DNA of 64,000 bases from Pyrenophora tritici-repentis (taxonomy: Eukaryota > Ascomycota > Dothideomycetes > Pleosporales > Pleosporaceae): assembly GCF_003171515.1 (NCBI RefSeq), contig NC_089399.1, positions 1,240,001-1,304,000 of the forward strand. Direction: 5' to 3'. The position numbers were made by a program, and so were the translations under genes. Below, in pieces: positions 8,762 through 19,549 of the stretch (position 1 is its first letter; each line of letters begins with the position of its first letter). The notes beneath the pieces were generated by a model, which was not told the origin of the DNA, ran no database searches, and saw only the letters and a list, made by a program, of their open reading frames with translations.

Positions 8762-9961
8762 ATGAGACTTTCGTTCGTCTGCGTTGCCGCTCTTGCTGCG
8801 AGCATAGAGGCAGCTGCTTTTGAAAGGAGGCAAGATGGATATCCAGATGGTACACGATTCATGTCCCAACCTGTCACAGAGCGCATAACTAACATGATTG
8901 GCAGTATCCGACTGCGATCTTGATGCATTTCAAGGGCACACGTCAGAGGCATTGCTCTTCTGCAGCAACATCTTGAAATCTGGAACCGCCACTGCGACGG
9001 TTATCAAGAGCTATACTACTACCACGACTACTACCAAGAAGACTACCATCACCATCAGAACGACACCAACCCCTACACCGACTCCCACTCTAACTTCTAC
9101 TCTGACATCAACACCGATTTCAAATCCGAGTTCTTCGACGACACCTCCACCACCCCCTCCATCGTCTTCTACTCCCAAGCCCCCGCCCTCTTCTTCGGCA
9201 CCCCCACCGCCGCCTCCATCATCATCCACTCCCAAGCCCCCGCCATCTTCTTCCTCTGTGCCCCCGCCACCACCGTCATCTTCCTCAGTACCCAAGCCAT
9301 CTTCATCTCCCACTCCTGTACAGCCATCCTCCACTCTCGTGTCCTCAACACTCGTATCCAGTCCATCTCCGTAAGTGATCTAAGCACAAAACAAGCCTAA
9401 TTGACCCTCTGCTAACTCTACAACAGCACACCCACTGGTAGCCCAAGCTGTGGTATCGCCGGCTATGTCAAGACGACAGCGGCATACTACTTCGAGTCGA
9501 GCGGAACGAAGAACACATTTGCTGCCTGCAGTGCACTCTGCAAAGCAGACACAAAATGCAAGTCGTTTGGCTATGGCGAGGCGAATTGCATGCTGTTTGA
9601 CGTCGCTGCGTACGTTGCCCCTTGTTTCTTCATGTCTCTTTCTTGCCCGTCATTTCACTGACATCCCCCCAGTGCAGATAACACAAACCTCAACCCTACC
9701 TCTCCCTACACATTCTACGACGCTTCGTGCCCGTCTGGAGTCCCCGTCGGCAAGCGCTCCCCTCAACTTGACATCACGCTTGGTCAGCCCGGCGGCATCA
9801 ACATTTCTCTTAACCTTGGTCCAAAAGGCATTTCCTCGGCCTGCTCGTGCCTCATTACCAGTGGGCCGGCGAGCACGACAGTTACCAGGACGCAGAGCAG
9901 TGCAGTTGTCACGACGGCTACAGTTACCAGCACTACTACGAGGACGATTGGCGCGGCATAG
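8762..9961 (+). CDS. Secreted Pro/Ser/Thr-rich mucin-like protein with Apple/PAN-like segment
   Basis: Four exons (8762-8849, 8905-9370, 9427-9609, 9673-9961) with introns of 55, 56 and 63 bases give 341 residues ending at TAG 9959-9961. Residues 1-19 form a signal peptide (MRLSFVCVAALAASIEAAA). A short cysteine-containing segment (SDCDLDAFQGH..LFCSN) is followed by a Thr-rich stretch and a Pro/Ser-rich repeat block with units like PPPPPPSSSTPKPPPSSS. After it comes a module with CGIAGY..YYFESS..FAACSALCKADTKCKSFGYG..CMLFD, whose cysteine spacing and FxxCxxxCxxxxxCxxFxY pattern resemble Apple/PAN folds that bind protein or carbohydrate. The C-terminus is Thr-rich with no GPI tail. It is probably a heavily O-glycosylated wall or matrix protein. 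A host-surface role is only inference. Confidence 0.8.
9141..9315 (+). repeat. Coding tandem repeat (Pro/Ser-rich block)
   Basis: Two near-identical units and a third shorter variant encode alternating runs of Pro and Ser with TPKP or VPKP spacers. Such coding minisatellites in fungal surface proteins often vary in copy number between strains; variation here is inference. Confidence 0.7.
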
Positions 9962-10132
9962 CAAGGTCGAAGAATGGTGAAACAAAGTTGTCGTCTCTAG
10001 GAGTCTATAGAAAGTAGTTTTTTGGAATCTATGTAAGTGGTAGCAGCGCTTCGCAACAGATTATCCCAACGCAGTATGATAGCAGCAATGTAGAGAGACC
10101 CTACATCAAATTAAGTTGTTCAATTACGCTCT

Positions 10133-11223
10133 TCACCTGGCCTCATCGGGTTTCCACACATCCGTGTGTCCCCTCTTGCCCCAAAATTCTTCAAACCAAT
10201 CCTTGCAACTGTTGGTGACCCAGCAGCCCGCGAGATGCACAGCCAGGTCGCCATCCCGGTAGCCCATATTCGGTCCACCTTGGACATAAGCATTGAACTT
10301 GCGCTGTGGATATATGCCCACATGCTTTCTGACCAGCTCATGCTCCAACATCAGGTGTTTGAGCGCATCTTGTTCAGCTCCTAGACGCTCTTGTCCCATC
10401 AACATTGTGTGGTCCGTCATCATCTCCAGTAGCATACGGGTGAAGGTGGAGCGGCGAAAGAAGATGGATCCGCTGTTTACAGACTGGTGGTCTTGGGTCG
10501 CGAGGATATCTATGTCTTGGACGCGGTACTCGCGCGGCGTGTTAATGTGCGTGGGGTTCTCGTCGAGCATGCCGTCAAGGATGGGGGTATCGCGCATTAT
10601 TCCGTGCTTGATAGCAGAGGGGCTAAGAATGTCGGAGGCGAGCGACGTGGAAGGTGACATGATTATGATATCGGTGTCGACCAGCCAGACCCATTTTGCC
10701 TTTGGCAGTAGGTAGAAGGCTTCGGCGACTGCAGGAATCTTGGACCATGTCTGCCGAAGTTAGTCATTGCTAACGTCGAGTCGTTTGACAATCTTACTCT
10801 GTGTGCCTCCCCAATATCATATCTACTGGTGTTCAACCAAAGATTGGTGTACCCATGCTTCGCACAGTACTTTTCCCTGTCGCCTAGCACTCTCTCCAAT
10901 ATGTTTGGAACTGCGCTATTATGTCCTAAGCCGTCGCTAGCGGTCAGGACGACTATCTCATCGTTCTGCAGCTTCCGCGCATTCCCTCTCCAGCTTTCAT
11001 CCGCCGGAGCCTCCCAATTCCATTCTGGTTGGTATTTGAAATAGCCCGGCTGATGTACGTCGTTGTTCGTTCTTATCGGTACTGTCGCTACGGCCGGTGC
11101 ATCATCTCGGTGTTGGGCAATGGATAGTGGTATTGTGTCGTGGAATTGGAATAATAGAAAAGATGGGACGACAAGGGCGGCAATGAATGCTATGTATCTG
11201 CGATCGATTGTGTCAGCTAACAT
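10133..11223 (-). CDS. Golgi-type glycosyltransferase, GT34 (GMA12/MNN10 family)
   Basis: Exons 11223-10798 and 10750-10133 (minus strand) with a 47-base GTAAGA..CAG intron give 347 residues. A type II membrane anchor lies at about 10-25 (YIAFIAALVVPSFLLF). The GT34 core follows: EIVVLTASDGLGHN, REKYCAKHGYTN, WSKIPAV, and the DxD-bearing KWVWLVDTDIIIM. NSGSIFFRRS and a C-terminal HLAGCWV (the usual HFAGC site) complete it. The family comprises alpha-1,2-galactosyl- and alpha-1,6-mannosyltransferases of the Golgi that elongate N-glycans. The donor sugar cannot be told from sequence. The true start may lie in an upstream exon, because the sequence before the anchor is short. Confidence 0.85.
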
Positions 11224-11872
11224 TTCCTTGGCTGGGCGATACCCTTTGCAAGATAGCGCCTAACTATCTGACGAATCGTACGAGACTTGGATGTTTGTGC
11301 TTTTACCTTTTTTGTGTCGCCTGCATTTTGCTTCAATGTTATTCGCGATCGTGATAGAAGCGACGCTGGATACAAACCTCGAGAGACATAGGGGTAATGC
11401 TAAGGATAAGGCGGATTGCCCAGAAAAGGAGGCGTGTAAGTATATCCTGTTATCCCAGTCATCCGGATACGATCTATTCTCGGCGCCGGGACGACTGGGT
11501 TGAGAGCATTCAATGCTGGTAGTATAGCAACCGATTTACAACGTCTGAAATAAGAGTACACCATCTATGCATTGATTTGAATCGGTTTCGCTACGAGCCC
11601 AAAAGTGATGGCATATAGACTTTGCGTATTTAGTAGTCGACCATTTTCCGCGCGCCCGACTCCAGGCCTGTGCGTAAGAACTTCGCCGTCCCGCTTCGTA
11701 CGGGTTAGCCCCCCATCCCCCAACAAAACATCATATCAGCCTGCATCACCTCATCAACGCGTCACTGAAAAACCATCTACATTCAAGTCCAGAGGACTGT
11801 CAGATTTTCCATCGCACTTGTCATCGAAAATTCCGTCATCGCGACAGACAGCTGTCACCTAAACCCGCCATC
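11224..11872. promoter_or_regulatory. Divergent promoter region, GT34 / thioredoxin-like gene
   Basis: 650 bases between divergent starts at 11223 (minus strand) and 11873 (plus strand). The plus-strand side close to 11873 is C/A-rich like a fungal leader. No specific sites could be assigned. Confidence 0.4.
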
Positions 11873-12271
11873 ATGGCACATCTTACCCAGATAACGAACA
11901 TGATTGAGTTCGCCGCATGCATCAAGAGTACGGCCGGGAAGACATTGCTCCTAGCCTATTGGCCCGAAGATGCCATGTCAAACGAAGCGGTTGCTGCGCT
12001 GCAGAAATTGCTCCCCGCATCCGAATACGAAAAGTACAACGTAGTAGACATCTACTGCTTCGACATGTACTCATTACCGGAACTGGGTGCATTACTGGAT
12101 GTGAGTTTTGTGCCGACGCTGTATTGGTTCCAGGATGGCGTCCAGGATCCGATTGAGTGGCACGAGGGAGTATCGATTGAGGGGGAAAGTGTGGAGAAGG
12201 GCGTGAAGAGGGTCGTGGACAGGGTTAAGGGGGCCGAGATTGGCGAAGACGATAGTGATGATGATTGGTAG
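11873..12271 (+). CDS. Thioredoxin-fold protein without the CxxC active site
   Basis: Single exon, 132 residues. The order of elements is that of thioredoxin: an N-terminal helix (MIEFAACIKS), a central strand (KTLLLAYWPED), a helix, a strand (VVDIYCFDMYS), and the cis-proline loop VSFVPTLYWFQDG. A last strand and helix and an acidic tail (EDDSDDDW) follow. The place normally taken by WCGPC reads YWPEDAMS, so both redox cysteines are missing. It is therefore unlikely to be an oxidoreductase. A binding or chaperone-like role, as in other redox-inactive thioredoxin-like proteins, is inference. No signal peptide is seen, so it is probably cytosolic. Confidence 0.75.
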   Translation: MAHLTQITNMIEFAACIKSTAGKTLLLAYWPEDAMSNEAVAALQKLLPASEYEKYNVVDIYCFDMYSLPELGALLDVSFVPTLYWFQDGVQDPIEWHEGVSIEGESVEKGVKRVVDRVKGAEIGEDDSDDDW

Positions 12272-12993
12272 ATGCACAGCTTTGGGAGGGGGGATGAGAG
12301 GGACAGTGTCGACCAACGTTTGATTGAACGGTAGAAGAGCCACACTCGCTGGTCCTACTCTGCAAGCTTTGCTATCGTATCGAAGCTGAATAGAAGCCTG
12401 TAAGTTTCCGAGAACACCGCCGGATTACCACATCGCTAGTTCATAGAATTTGATCGCACAACACACATCCTATTCCCAAGACTTGAAATCAGTACGGGAG
12501 GATCACCAAGACAGTATGGGACATCCGGACCGAGCGATGCGACATCATCAGTACCTCTCGTACCATTCATTTGTGATCTTACCATGTACATGTCAGTGCG
12601 CTTGCTTTGCTTGGTCCTTCCGTAGAGGCCCTCGTATGTACTTTTGGAACATGCACATCATCGCAGGGGCTTTCATGGGTGTTTGGCGATCGCGTCATTG
12701 TTCTCAACTGTCGTATACCAACGCCGTCGGTTGCTGACATCAGGTCAGAGTATCTGAATCAGGAGAGTGAATGAGATCACATCTGCACCTCCCCAGCAAC
12801 ACCCCATACCCTAACTCCCACCTAGCCAGGTTCTCCTCTACTTCACTGCCTTGAGAATTCTTCCATAAAAATCCCATTCCTTTGCCACTGTTGTCAGCCT
12901 GCCTGCAACTCGATTCCGCTAGTGCTACCCAAAGCGCATTGGCCCCTTCCCAACTCTTCATCAGAGGAAGCGAAAACCCACCCTCGCAGCCAC
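12272..12993. other. Intergenic, no gene seen
   Basis: About 720 bases downstream of the thioredoxin-like gene. No supportable ORF, RNA or repeat was found. Confidence 0.4.
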
Positions 12994-14031
12994 TATGGCA
13001 TACTCACTCGACGGCGAGCATTTATCAACCCTGTTGCAAAAATGGAACCACTCATTCTTCCGCCCATTCCCTCGCCACAGCAGTCACTAGCATAGTCATT
13101 GTCATCTTCTACGAAAAAAGGCCTGCCAACAACCGAAGAGATGAAAAAGATCAACAATACCCTCGCACGATTTGCTGCATTAAACTACATACTCAATACA
13201 TATAGGAAAATAGCGCCAAGGCCATCGTTCCCAGTGCCGACCATCCAGTTGTCGAGATATTCGCTCTGGAGCCCGAGCTGTTTTGCACTGCCAATTACAC
13301 CAACAACGGAAAATCACAACGATATACTTCTGGACCACTCCTGAATCTTCTGCACGAGCAAATTCGCATTTCTGATAATAATGGCGCGTTTTTGGGTGTT
13401 TTCGTTGCTCTTGCCAGTGTAGTAGACTGGGTGTCGCTGTGCATCAATCAACGAAATCGCAAAAATTTCAGAGCCCAAGACCTGAGCGATACTGAATTAG
13501 TTGCATATTTTAATGCAACAACTCGATAGAGTCAGGGAGGCCAAGGAAGACATCGGAACTGCCTTGCAGTTAGCAAAACAAGAAGCTTCTGTCGTCAAGT
13601 CTGGTCTACGCAAGTCCCCTGAAGAAAAGAGTGGCTTGAGAAGCGGGTTATCAAACTGATATCTTAGTTAAAAGAGGCTTTTACAGCGGCAAACATACTT
13701 GCTGAAGCACCCAAGGTGGCCAGGAATACCATCAAGAAGAAGGCCAGCCTGGTTTCCACGCCCAGCTCAAGTCCCACTCGAAAAGACTGTCGTGGATGGC
13801 GGACCTGTTGAGACGCGCAATATGGACGTTGATGGCAAGGAGATGCTATTTGGGAAGTGTCGTAACTGTAAGGAGTGGTATAGTAGGAAGGATCATTAGT
13901 TGGTGTGTCGGGATTTCTTTACTAAGGCGGCGTTTTGCCCGTATTGCGGGAAGACTTGCAGGAATGATGGCGGGTTTCTTCATGGGCATTTGCCAGGGTG
14001 TGAGAGGCAGACTGGAGGTGCGTTGGTATGA
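12994..14031 (+). pseudogene. Decayed gene with C-terminal Cys/His zinc-binding motif
   Basis: Protein-like segments succeed one another in changing frames. An ATG-led start at 12994 is followed by a hydrophobic stretch (FLGVFVALASVVDWVSL) near 13390-13440. A Lys/Glu-rich helical segment (REAKEDIGTALQLAKQEAS) lies near 13530-13600 and a KEAFTAANILAEAPK stretch near 13675-13720. The end carries CRNCKEWYSRKDH, then an in-frame TAG at 13897, then CPYCGKTC..GGFLHGHLPGC ending at TGA 14029. The last part has the cysteine/histidine spacing of a zinc-binding domain. At least three frame changes and internal stops argue for decay, though unusual introns could explain part of this. The original function is unknown. 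Confidence 0.5.
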
Positions 14032-14301
14032 CTGGTTATTTGAGAAATGTGGAGGATGTGGCTTTGACCAGACACTCCGCCGATATGGTATATTCGGTGG
14101 ACTTGTCCTATTTGTGCATGTGCTCTCATCCGAATACCGAGCGTGGAAGAACGAGAACATGTGAGGGAAGCAATGTATTTTGGTGACTACGGTGGTTTTG
14201 TAGCAGTATAAGTTACATTTGAAATGGAAGAGTGGGGTATTCTGAAATTGGAGTAGCATCACGCCATCTACACTTTGATAGACTGCACTACATCAAGCCA
14301 A

Positions 14302-16698
14302 TTAGTCAACCACCTCCAACATGCTGTAGGCCTTGTGATCGGTCGCCTTCTTCACAATGGTAATCGGATCGATCTTCTTCTGCACCTTCCTCACCTCCAT
14401 GATACCATCATCGCCTTCAACTTCCACCTCTTCCACAAACTCTTCATCCTCGAATGCGCCGCTCTCCAAGAATACCTTGAGCATACCCTGCGAGTATCCC
14501 GACACCAACGCAGTGTCCACGTCATCCATAGTCGTCGGCTTGTCCGTGCTGTCTGCAGCTAGATTCCAGAAGATGAGGCGCGGCATCTCATAGCCAGCTT
14601 CAGCGTATTTTTTCTTGATACGATCGTACGATGTTGTCCAACGGTCAGGTGTTCCTGCTTGGTCGAACTGCATATCGCTGAAGACGAAGATCTGCTTGAC
14701 CATTTCTTCTTGCTTGAGTTTGTTGTTTATAGCCATGGGTAGAATGATGTCCTCAAAGACTGCGACAAAGTCTGTGTTCATGCCCCAATCGGCATTCTCC
14801 ATATACCCCACCTGTTCAACAAGACCCTTCGGTGCTTTGGCCATGGAAACGTATGAAGGACTCTCCGAGAATGTTATGAAGCCGCCACCGAAGGGAGGCG
14901 CCGTCACCTCTGAGATGAGGAGTGAGAGACCTATTGCAGAATCCATTGGGCACGAACCGTCCTTGAACGTTGGACCATTCATGCTACCACTGACGTCGCA
15001 CACGGCGATGCTAGACTGCAATGTACCTGATTCACGTACACGATTTACGAGCGTGTTCCACTGGCCATCGATGATATCGCCAATGATCTGAGCTTCCGTG
15101 GCTGCTTTGACTTGCGCGAAGTTAGGTTTACCAGATCCTTTAAGATTCGCGAGCCCGCATTTTATCGCTTTGCTAACCAGGGTTGACGGCATCAGAGTTG
15201 CTCCGGAAATCTTTGCTTCGCCTGAAGAGACTTTCTTGATGTATTCCGTGAAGCGCTCAAAATCTTTCTTCACAAAGAGTCCGCTGTACCGGTCCATAGC
15301 CAGAGATGGTACCCGATCATACTTGATATTCTCAAAGGTCTCGGCGGTAATATCTCGCTCTACAACACCCAAAGCCTTGCGGAGGGGTGATGCATATTGT
15401 TTGCGATAAGCCTCGCGGACATGACGAAGATAGAGCTCGCGGTTTGCAGCATCTGGACAGTATAAGGCCGGCTCTGGGTACAATATCTCCGCAATAGAAG
15501 AAAGGATGAATGTATGCTTGTCGTGAAACTCGCCGAATGTAGGTGTCCATTTGGCTGCGAGAGATAGCTTCTTCAGGTCTGATTTCTTCCCAGAATCCAA
15601 TAACGCCTTGTCTGTCTTCAGTTGTTCAGCAAAGAGCCTGGCAACAGTGATGTGAAGCGCCCGGTAAAATGCATCATTCTTCATCTTGTTCTGCACTCGC
15701 TCATTTTGTTCCTGCTTCTTCTGCTGCCGGGCCGCCTTCGCACTCTTTGGGTCCCAGTTCCTCTTTCGCTTGGCTTCATAGGATTCGTCACGTTTCTGAG
15801 TAAGTAGTGAAGAAGGATCCCCATCAAATTTGAGCTGATCGTTTGCTGCAAAGACAACGAGGTTCAAGAGGTCTTTCCAATATCCGTGGGACATGCCGTA
15901 CCGAACGTCATGGGCTTTGGCCGGATCAACATCCTCTGCGCCAATGATGTCATATTCTTCAACGCCGACCTTTTTCTTCTCAACCTCCCCTGCGTCAATG
16001 ATGTCGAAGTCTTCAACGCCTACCGTTTTCTTCTCATTCTCTGCTGGCCCGCGCTTTTTTTCGATGACAGGCCGAACCAACCACTTCAAGTTTGCCAGAA
16101 GAGTTAGAGGGTGGTTCTCCGCAAGCCACCCAAAAGCTTTGTACGTGGCGATTCGATTGCTCTTACCCAAATGTATACTTCGCGCGTTGAAGACGATCTT
16201 CAGTGTCAGGAGCGGATCCTCAGCCCAGGCGTCTTGAAGTAAGGCTTTTAGCTTCTCCCCCGTTGTACCGTCTCCCAGATCATAGAACAGGTTGACAAAG
16301 TTGTTCTTCGCGGAGATATTGGTGACATCGGCGTTCTCCGTGAGGGTTAGGTTGTTTTCGGCAAGCTCTTCAAGCGAGCGGTGGTGAGCATAATCCTCCA
16401 TGCCGGCAATGAAGGGCGCTTTCTGTGAACGAGAGTTGTCAGCTTCAGCCGAAGCTCTCCGCTTCAAGCTAATGTGACGTACAGGTTCATCCCCAGAGAC
16501 GGTGGCTGAGCCGTCATCGTCAATGATGACGGTCTCCTTCTTGGGCTCTTCTGGGCTCTGACGAAGCTGCTGGTTGAGCCAAGCTTGAAAGTCGTCTTCT
16601 GGTATATGTAATGTAGCGTCTTCTGGGAGCAGGACTGGGAAGCTGGAGTTCAGTACAGTGTGGTGCGGGGTGCTGGGCAGAGTGTCCTCGGCAGCCAT
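14302..16698 (-). CDS. DUF2828 / von Willebrand A-like domain protein
   Basis: Single exon, 798 residues from the ATG at 16698. An in-frame ATG at 17022 would add a leader-like N-terminus and is rejected. The N-terminus is acidic with a basic patch. The DUF2828 region follows, including SLAAKWTPTFGEFHDKHT, YREAYRKQYASPLRKAL and DRYSGLFVKKDFERF. A vWA-type MIDAS motif lies at D568-V-S570-G-S572, with downstream FITFSESP and GMNTDFVAVF strands. DUF2828 proteins occur in fungi and plants, and their fold resembles the TROVE/vWA pairing of Ro proteins that bind RNA; the role in fungi is not established. Residues around 220-260 hold two copies of a KKxVGVExxDIIxAxxV unit inserted before the conserved WKDLLNLVVFAAN. 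The gene is divergent from the Zn2Cys6 regulator. Confidence 0.88.
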   Translation of the reverse strand: MAAEDTLPSTPHHTVLNSSFPVLLPEDATLHIPEDDFQAWLNQQLRQSPEEPKKETVIIDDDGSATVSGDEPVRHISLKRRASAEADNSRSQKAPFIAGMEDYAHHRSLEELAENNLTLTENADVTNISAKNNFVNLFYDLGDGTTGEKLKALLQDAWAEDPLLTLKIVFNARSIHLGKSNRIATYKAFGWLAENHPLTLLANLKWLVRPVIEKKRGPAENEKKTVGVEDFDIIDAGEVEKKKVGVEEYDIIGAEDVDPAKAHDVRYGMSHGYWKDLLNLVVFAANDQLKFDGDPSSLLTQKRDESYEAKRKRNWDPKSAKAARQQKKQEQNERVQNKMKNDAFYRALHITVARLFAEQLKTDKALLDSGKKSDLKKLSLAAKWTPTFGEFHDKHTFILSSIAEILYPEPALYCPDAANRELYLRHVREAYRKQYASPLRKALGVVERDITAETFENIKYDRVPSLAMDRYSGLFVKKDFERFTEYIKKVSSGEAKISGATLMPSTLVSKAIKCGLANLKGSGKPNFAQVKAATEAQIIGDIIDGQWNTLVNRVRESGTLQSSIAVCDVSGSMNGPTFKDGSCPMDSAIGLSLLISEVTAPPFGGGFITFSESPSYVSMAKAPKGLVEQVGYMENADWGMNTDFVAVFEDIILPMAINNKLKQEEMVKQIFVFSDMQFDQAGTPDRWTTSYDRIKKKYAEAGYEMPRLIFWNLAADSTDKPTTMDDVDTALVSGYSQGMLKVFLESGAFEDEEFVEEVEVEGDDGIMEVRKVQKKIDPITIVKKATDHKAYSMLEVVD

Positions 16699-17501
16699 AT
16701 TTGTTAGTGTCTTGATCTGAAGCCTAGGTGAGGGGTGGAAGTGGTGACTGTGGAGATGTAATCTGGACTTTGATAGTTGTGAAGTGCTGCTTCGACGAGG
16801 TGGGCAGCGAGAAGCTAAAGGCAAAGAAAGTGTGGAGTAAAGGGCTGGAGGGAAGGAACGACGTGCGTTCACCTGGGTGACATAAGATGCCTGGCACGCT
16901 AGTGTACAGAGGCGTATGCTACCCACACTGTCGAGTAATTTATGTCGTCGCCCAGGTGCGTTTGTGGTGGAGCAAAAGCATACATGTACGGGGCGATGCA
17001 TGTTGCTGCCTAGTTTGCTCACTGCAGTTTGTTACGGATTGTGCCCTTGTGCCACAGCATGTCGACAATCTGGCGTTAAAAGGGCGCTGGGTGACAAGCA
17101 CTTGGGTAGGCAGCGGCCATCACGTGCTTGCCTACATCTGTGCCGCATACGGGCAGGAGAAGAAGCGGTTCTAACCGAGTTTGTCAACATGACTGATGCA
17201 TGGACGTGGTGCAGGATCGAGTCGCGTACAGCTCTTTACGAGCCTCAGGCAGCCACGGCAGGTACAGAAGCGAGCGAAAGCTTAGGAGGAAGATGCCCGC
17301 CGTAACCCCACAGCTATATACACGTCATGACACGGTTAGCAGATGAATAAAGGATAGATAAAGCTTCGTGCACGAGACCAAGGGCAAAGTCGACGTGTAC
17401 ATGTAGGCCAGAAGACATTGGAATGAAAAGAGGTCAAGAGGTCAAGATTGCGCTAGTTCTGCACGGCCGTCTTGTCCAAAACTCCGTATTACCGTTCAAA
17501 C
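16699..17501. promoter_or_regulatory. Divergent promoter region with a MITE remnant
   Basis: About 800 bases shared by the DUF2828 gene (minus strand) and the Zn2Cys6 regulator (plus strand). It contains the diverged MITE copy at 16870-16958. Open frames crossing the region look like shadows. Confidence 0.5.
16870..16958. mobile_element. Diverged MITE copy, same family as 3111-3248
   Basis: The ends CACCTGGGTGACAT and, on the reverse strand, CACCTGGGCGACGACAT match the inverted ends of the element at 3113-3246. An inner GTCGAGTA stretch before the right end is also shared. The element is shorter (about 89 bp) and lacks a clear TA duplication, so it is an older or truncated copy. Confidence 0.5.
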
Positions 17502-19516
17502 ATGCCTCCCAGTAGTCCCCACAATCCCATGGCATCTCCCCATGTTCAAGTCACTGGTCTCCCTCATCCTGACGACTCGGCATTATGGCCTGTAGTGTCG
17601 GCACCCGCACCTCTGGCGAGGGGACGACATGCGAGGGATGCTTTGGCCAAAGTGGTACCACACACAGTGACCTCGACGTCGCATTTCCAATCCTCGTTGC
17701 AAGACTATCTTAGCAGCCCTCCAGAGGACCCCGAGCACACAGAGGCGCACTTTTCCTTCTGGATAGGCACCACCTTCACGGTGCCGCCGCCCGCCTCGAC
17801 CACCTCAACCACGTCAGAATCGCAGGCGCAGGCACAGACTCAGCAAGCGTCCGAGTCCACCCCGCATCAACATGCGCATGCGCCGCCCGGCTACCAACCT
17901 GCCCACTATGGCGGTTCCGTCCAATATCAGCATCTGGCAGACGCTGCTGGCGCCCTCGCACCTGCCTTCTCAGAGTCGATCGAGCCGAACAATGGAGCAG
18001 GCCCAGGCTCCAAGGACGAGCACAAGGTCAGCTCGACCGTGTACGATGCGCTGCAGCCAACGTCAGACCCCAAGGAGAAGATGCGTAAGCAGAGAGCCAT
18101 TGCAAAGTGCTGCGTCGACATGATACAGCGCATTGACGGCTACCGCTACAGCTTCCACAACTGCTGGAATAGCAGAGAAGATGACAGCTTCCGCTTCTCC
18201 TACTACTGCAACGACTCGCTGCTCAACAAGGACCGCGCCGCCAACGGCAAGGGCGCAAAGCTGGGAAAACGCGCCACTAAGCCCGTCTACGACTGCAAGG
18301 GCGTTCTGTCCATCAAGTTCTCAGCTGCCAAACAGACGCTCGACGTCATCTACAAGCATGTGCCCATACACAAGACGTACGAAGAGCGCGCCCCGCCGCC
18401 ACGCAAAGACTCGAAGCGCCGAAAGTATCTTGAGGAGAATGACCCCGAGGCTCTCGTCAGGCTCGCGAGCCGATCGCGTCAGCTCAGCAGTGAGGACCCA
18501 GACACACCCAGGCCGAAGCGGAAGAAGTCGCAGCCCCCTTCGCTCCCGCTGCCAGTACCGGAACCCCCGAGACAGTCCAATACCTCACTTGAAAGCGATC
18601 TGAGAGCGCAGAGCCTTCGGTCCCTGCTGGAGCTGATACAAGTAGATACACCTGCCCAAACAGCGTCAGCTCCCCTAGAGCCTCCACCTCCACCTCCGCC
18701 TCCGCCCCCTCCTCAAAGACCCGCTTCCGCGCCTCGGCCAACACTGCATGTTGAAACCGAACTATCGCCAAACCAGCAGAGAAGACGACCCAGAACCAGC
18801 TGTGATGCCTGCAAGACGAAGAAGACAAAGGTATGTTAAGAACGGCTTTCAGGTGGAATACATCGCCAAGCAGGCAGTACCAAGCTTGAGACCTGTGACT
18901 CTGGCTACCAGCTTCAGTACTCGCTCCACAGTGGCATAATTCTCAACCTTACCAGACTAGAGCTGACTTATTCCCAGTGTGATGGTACGAGACCAATATG
19001 CCAGAAATGTCTCGAGAAGAATCGATCATGCGTCTATCCTGATCCCTCCAACGGCGATGATCAGCACCAACGTACCGAATTCTCCGACTCGATACGCCAG
19101 GCTGATCAAGCCGGGAACGATGAGGTTTCTGAGCTTGAGCAGCTAAAGAGAGAGTTGGAGGAAGCCAGAGCCAAGATACGGGAGTTTGAAACTGGAGAGC
19201 GAGCTTCGACCACTCCAGTGCAGACGCCGCAGCAAGCATACATGCAACGCCAACCGCAGCGCGTGCATATCAATACCCAATCTTTACAGCAGGCTCAGGT
19301 CCAACAGCAAGCTCGACATCATTCGCAGGCTCATGGCCCTCAGCAGCAGCAACAGGAGCAACAACAGTGCCAACCGTCAATACCAAATCACCGTCAACAA
19401 CTTCAGCAGCTTAATCAGGGCCCATCACGCAGTCTCAGTAGCCCACAGCAGCAGCTGGCATACAAGCTGGGTAGTCAATCACCTAAGCAGCGTCTACAGA
19501 ACAACATACCACAGCC

Positions 19517-19549
<33 letters not shown>

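Noticed and set aside
9011..9334. Gly/Glu/Asp-rich frame on the minus strand
   Set aside because: A mirror of the Pro/Ser repeat block of the secreted protein on the plus strand.
16699..17022. N-terminal extension of the DUF2828 protein
   Set aside because: The extra 108 residues are Arg/Ser/His-rich, overlap the MITE remnant and look like translated leader.
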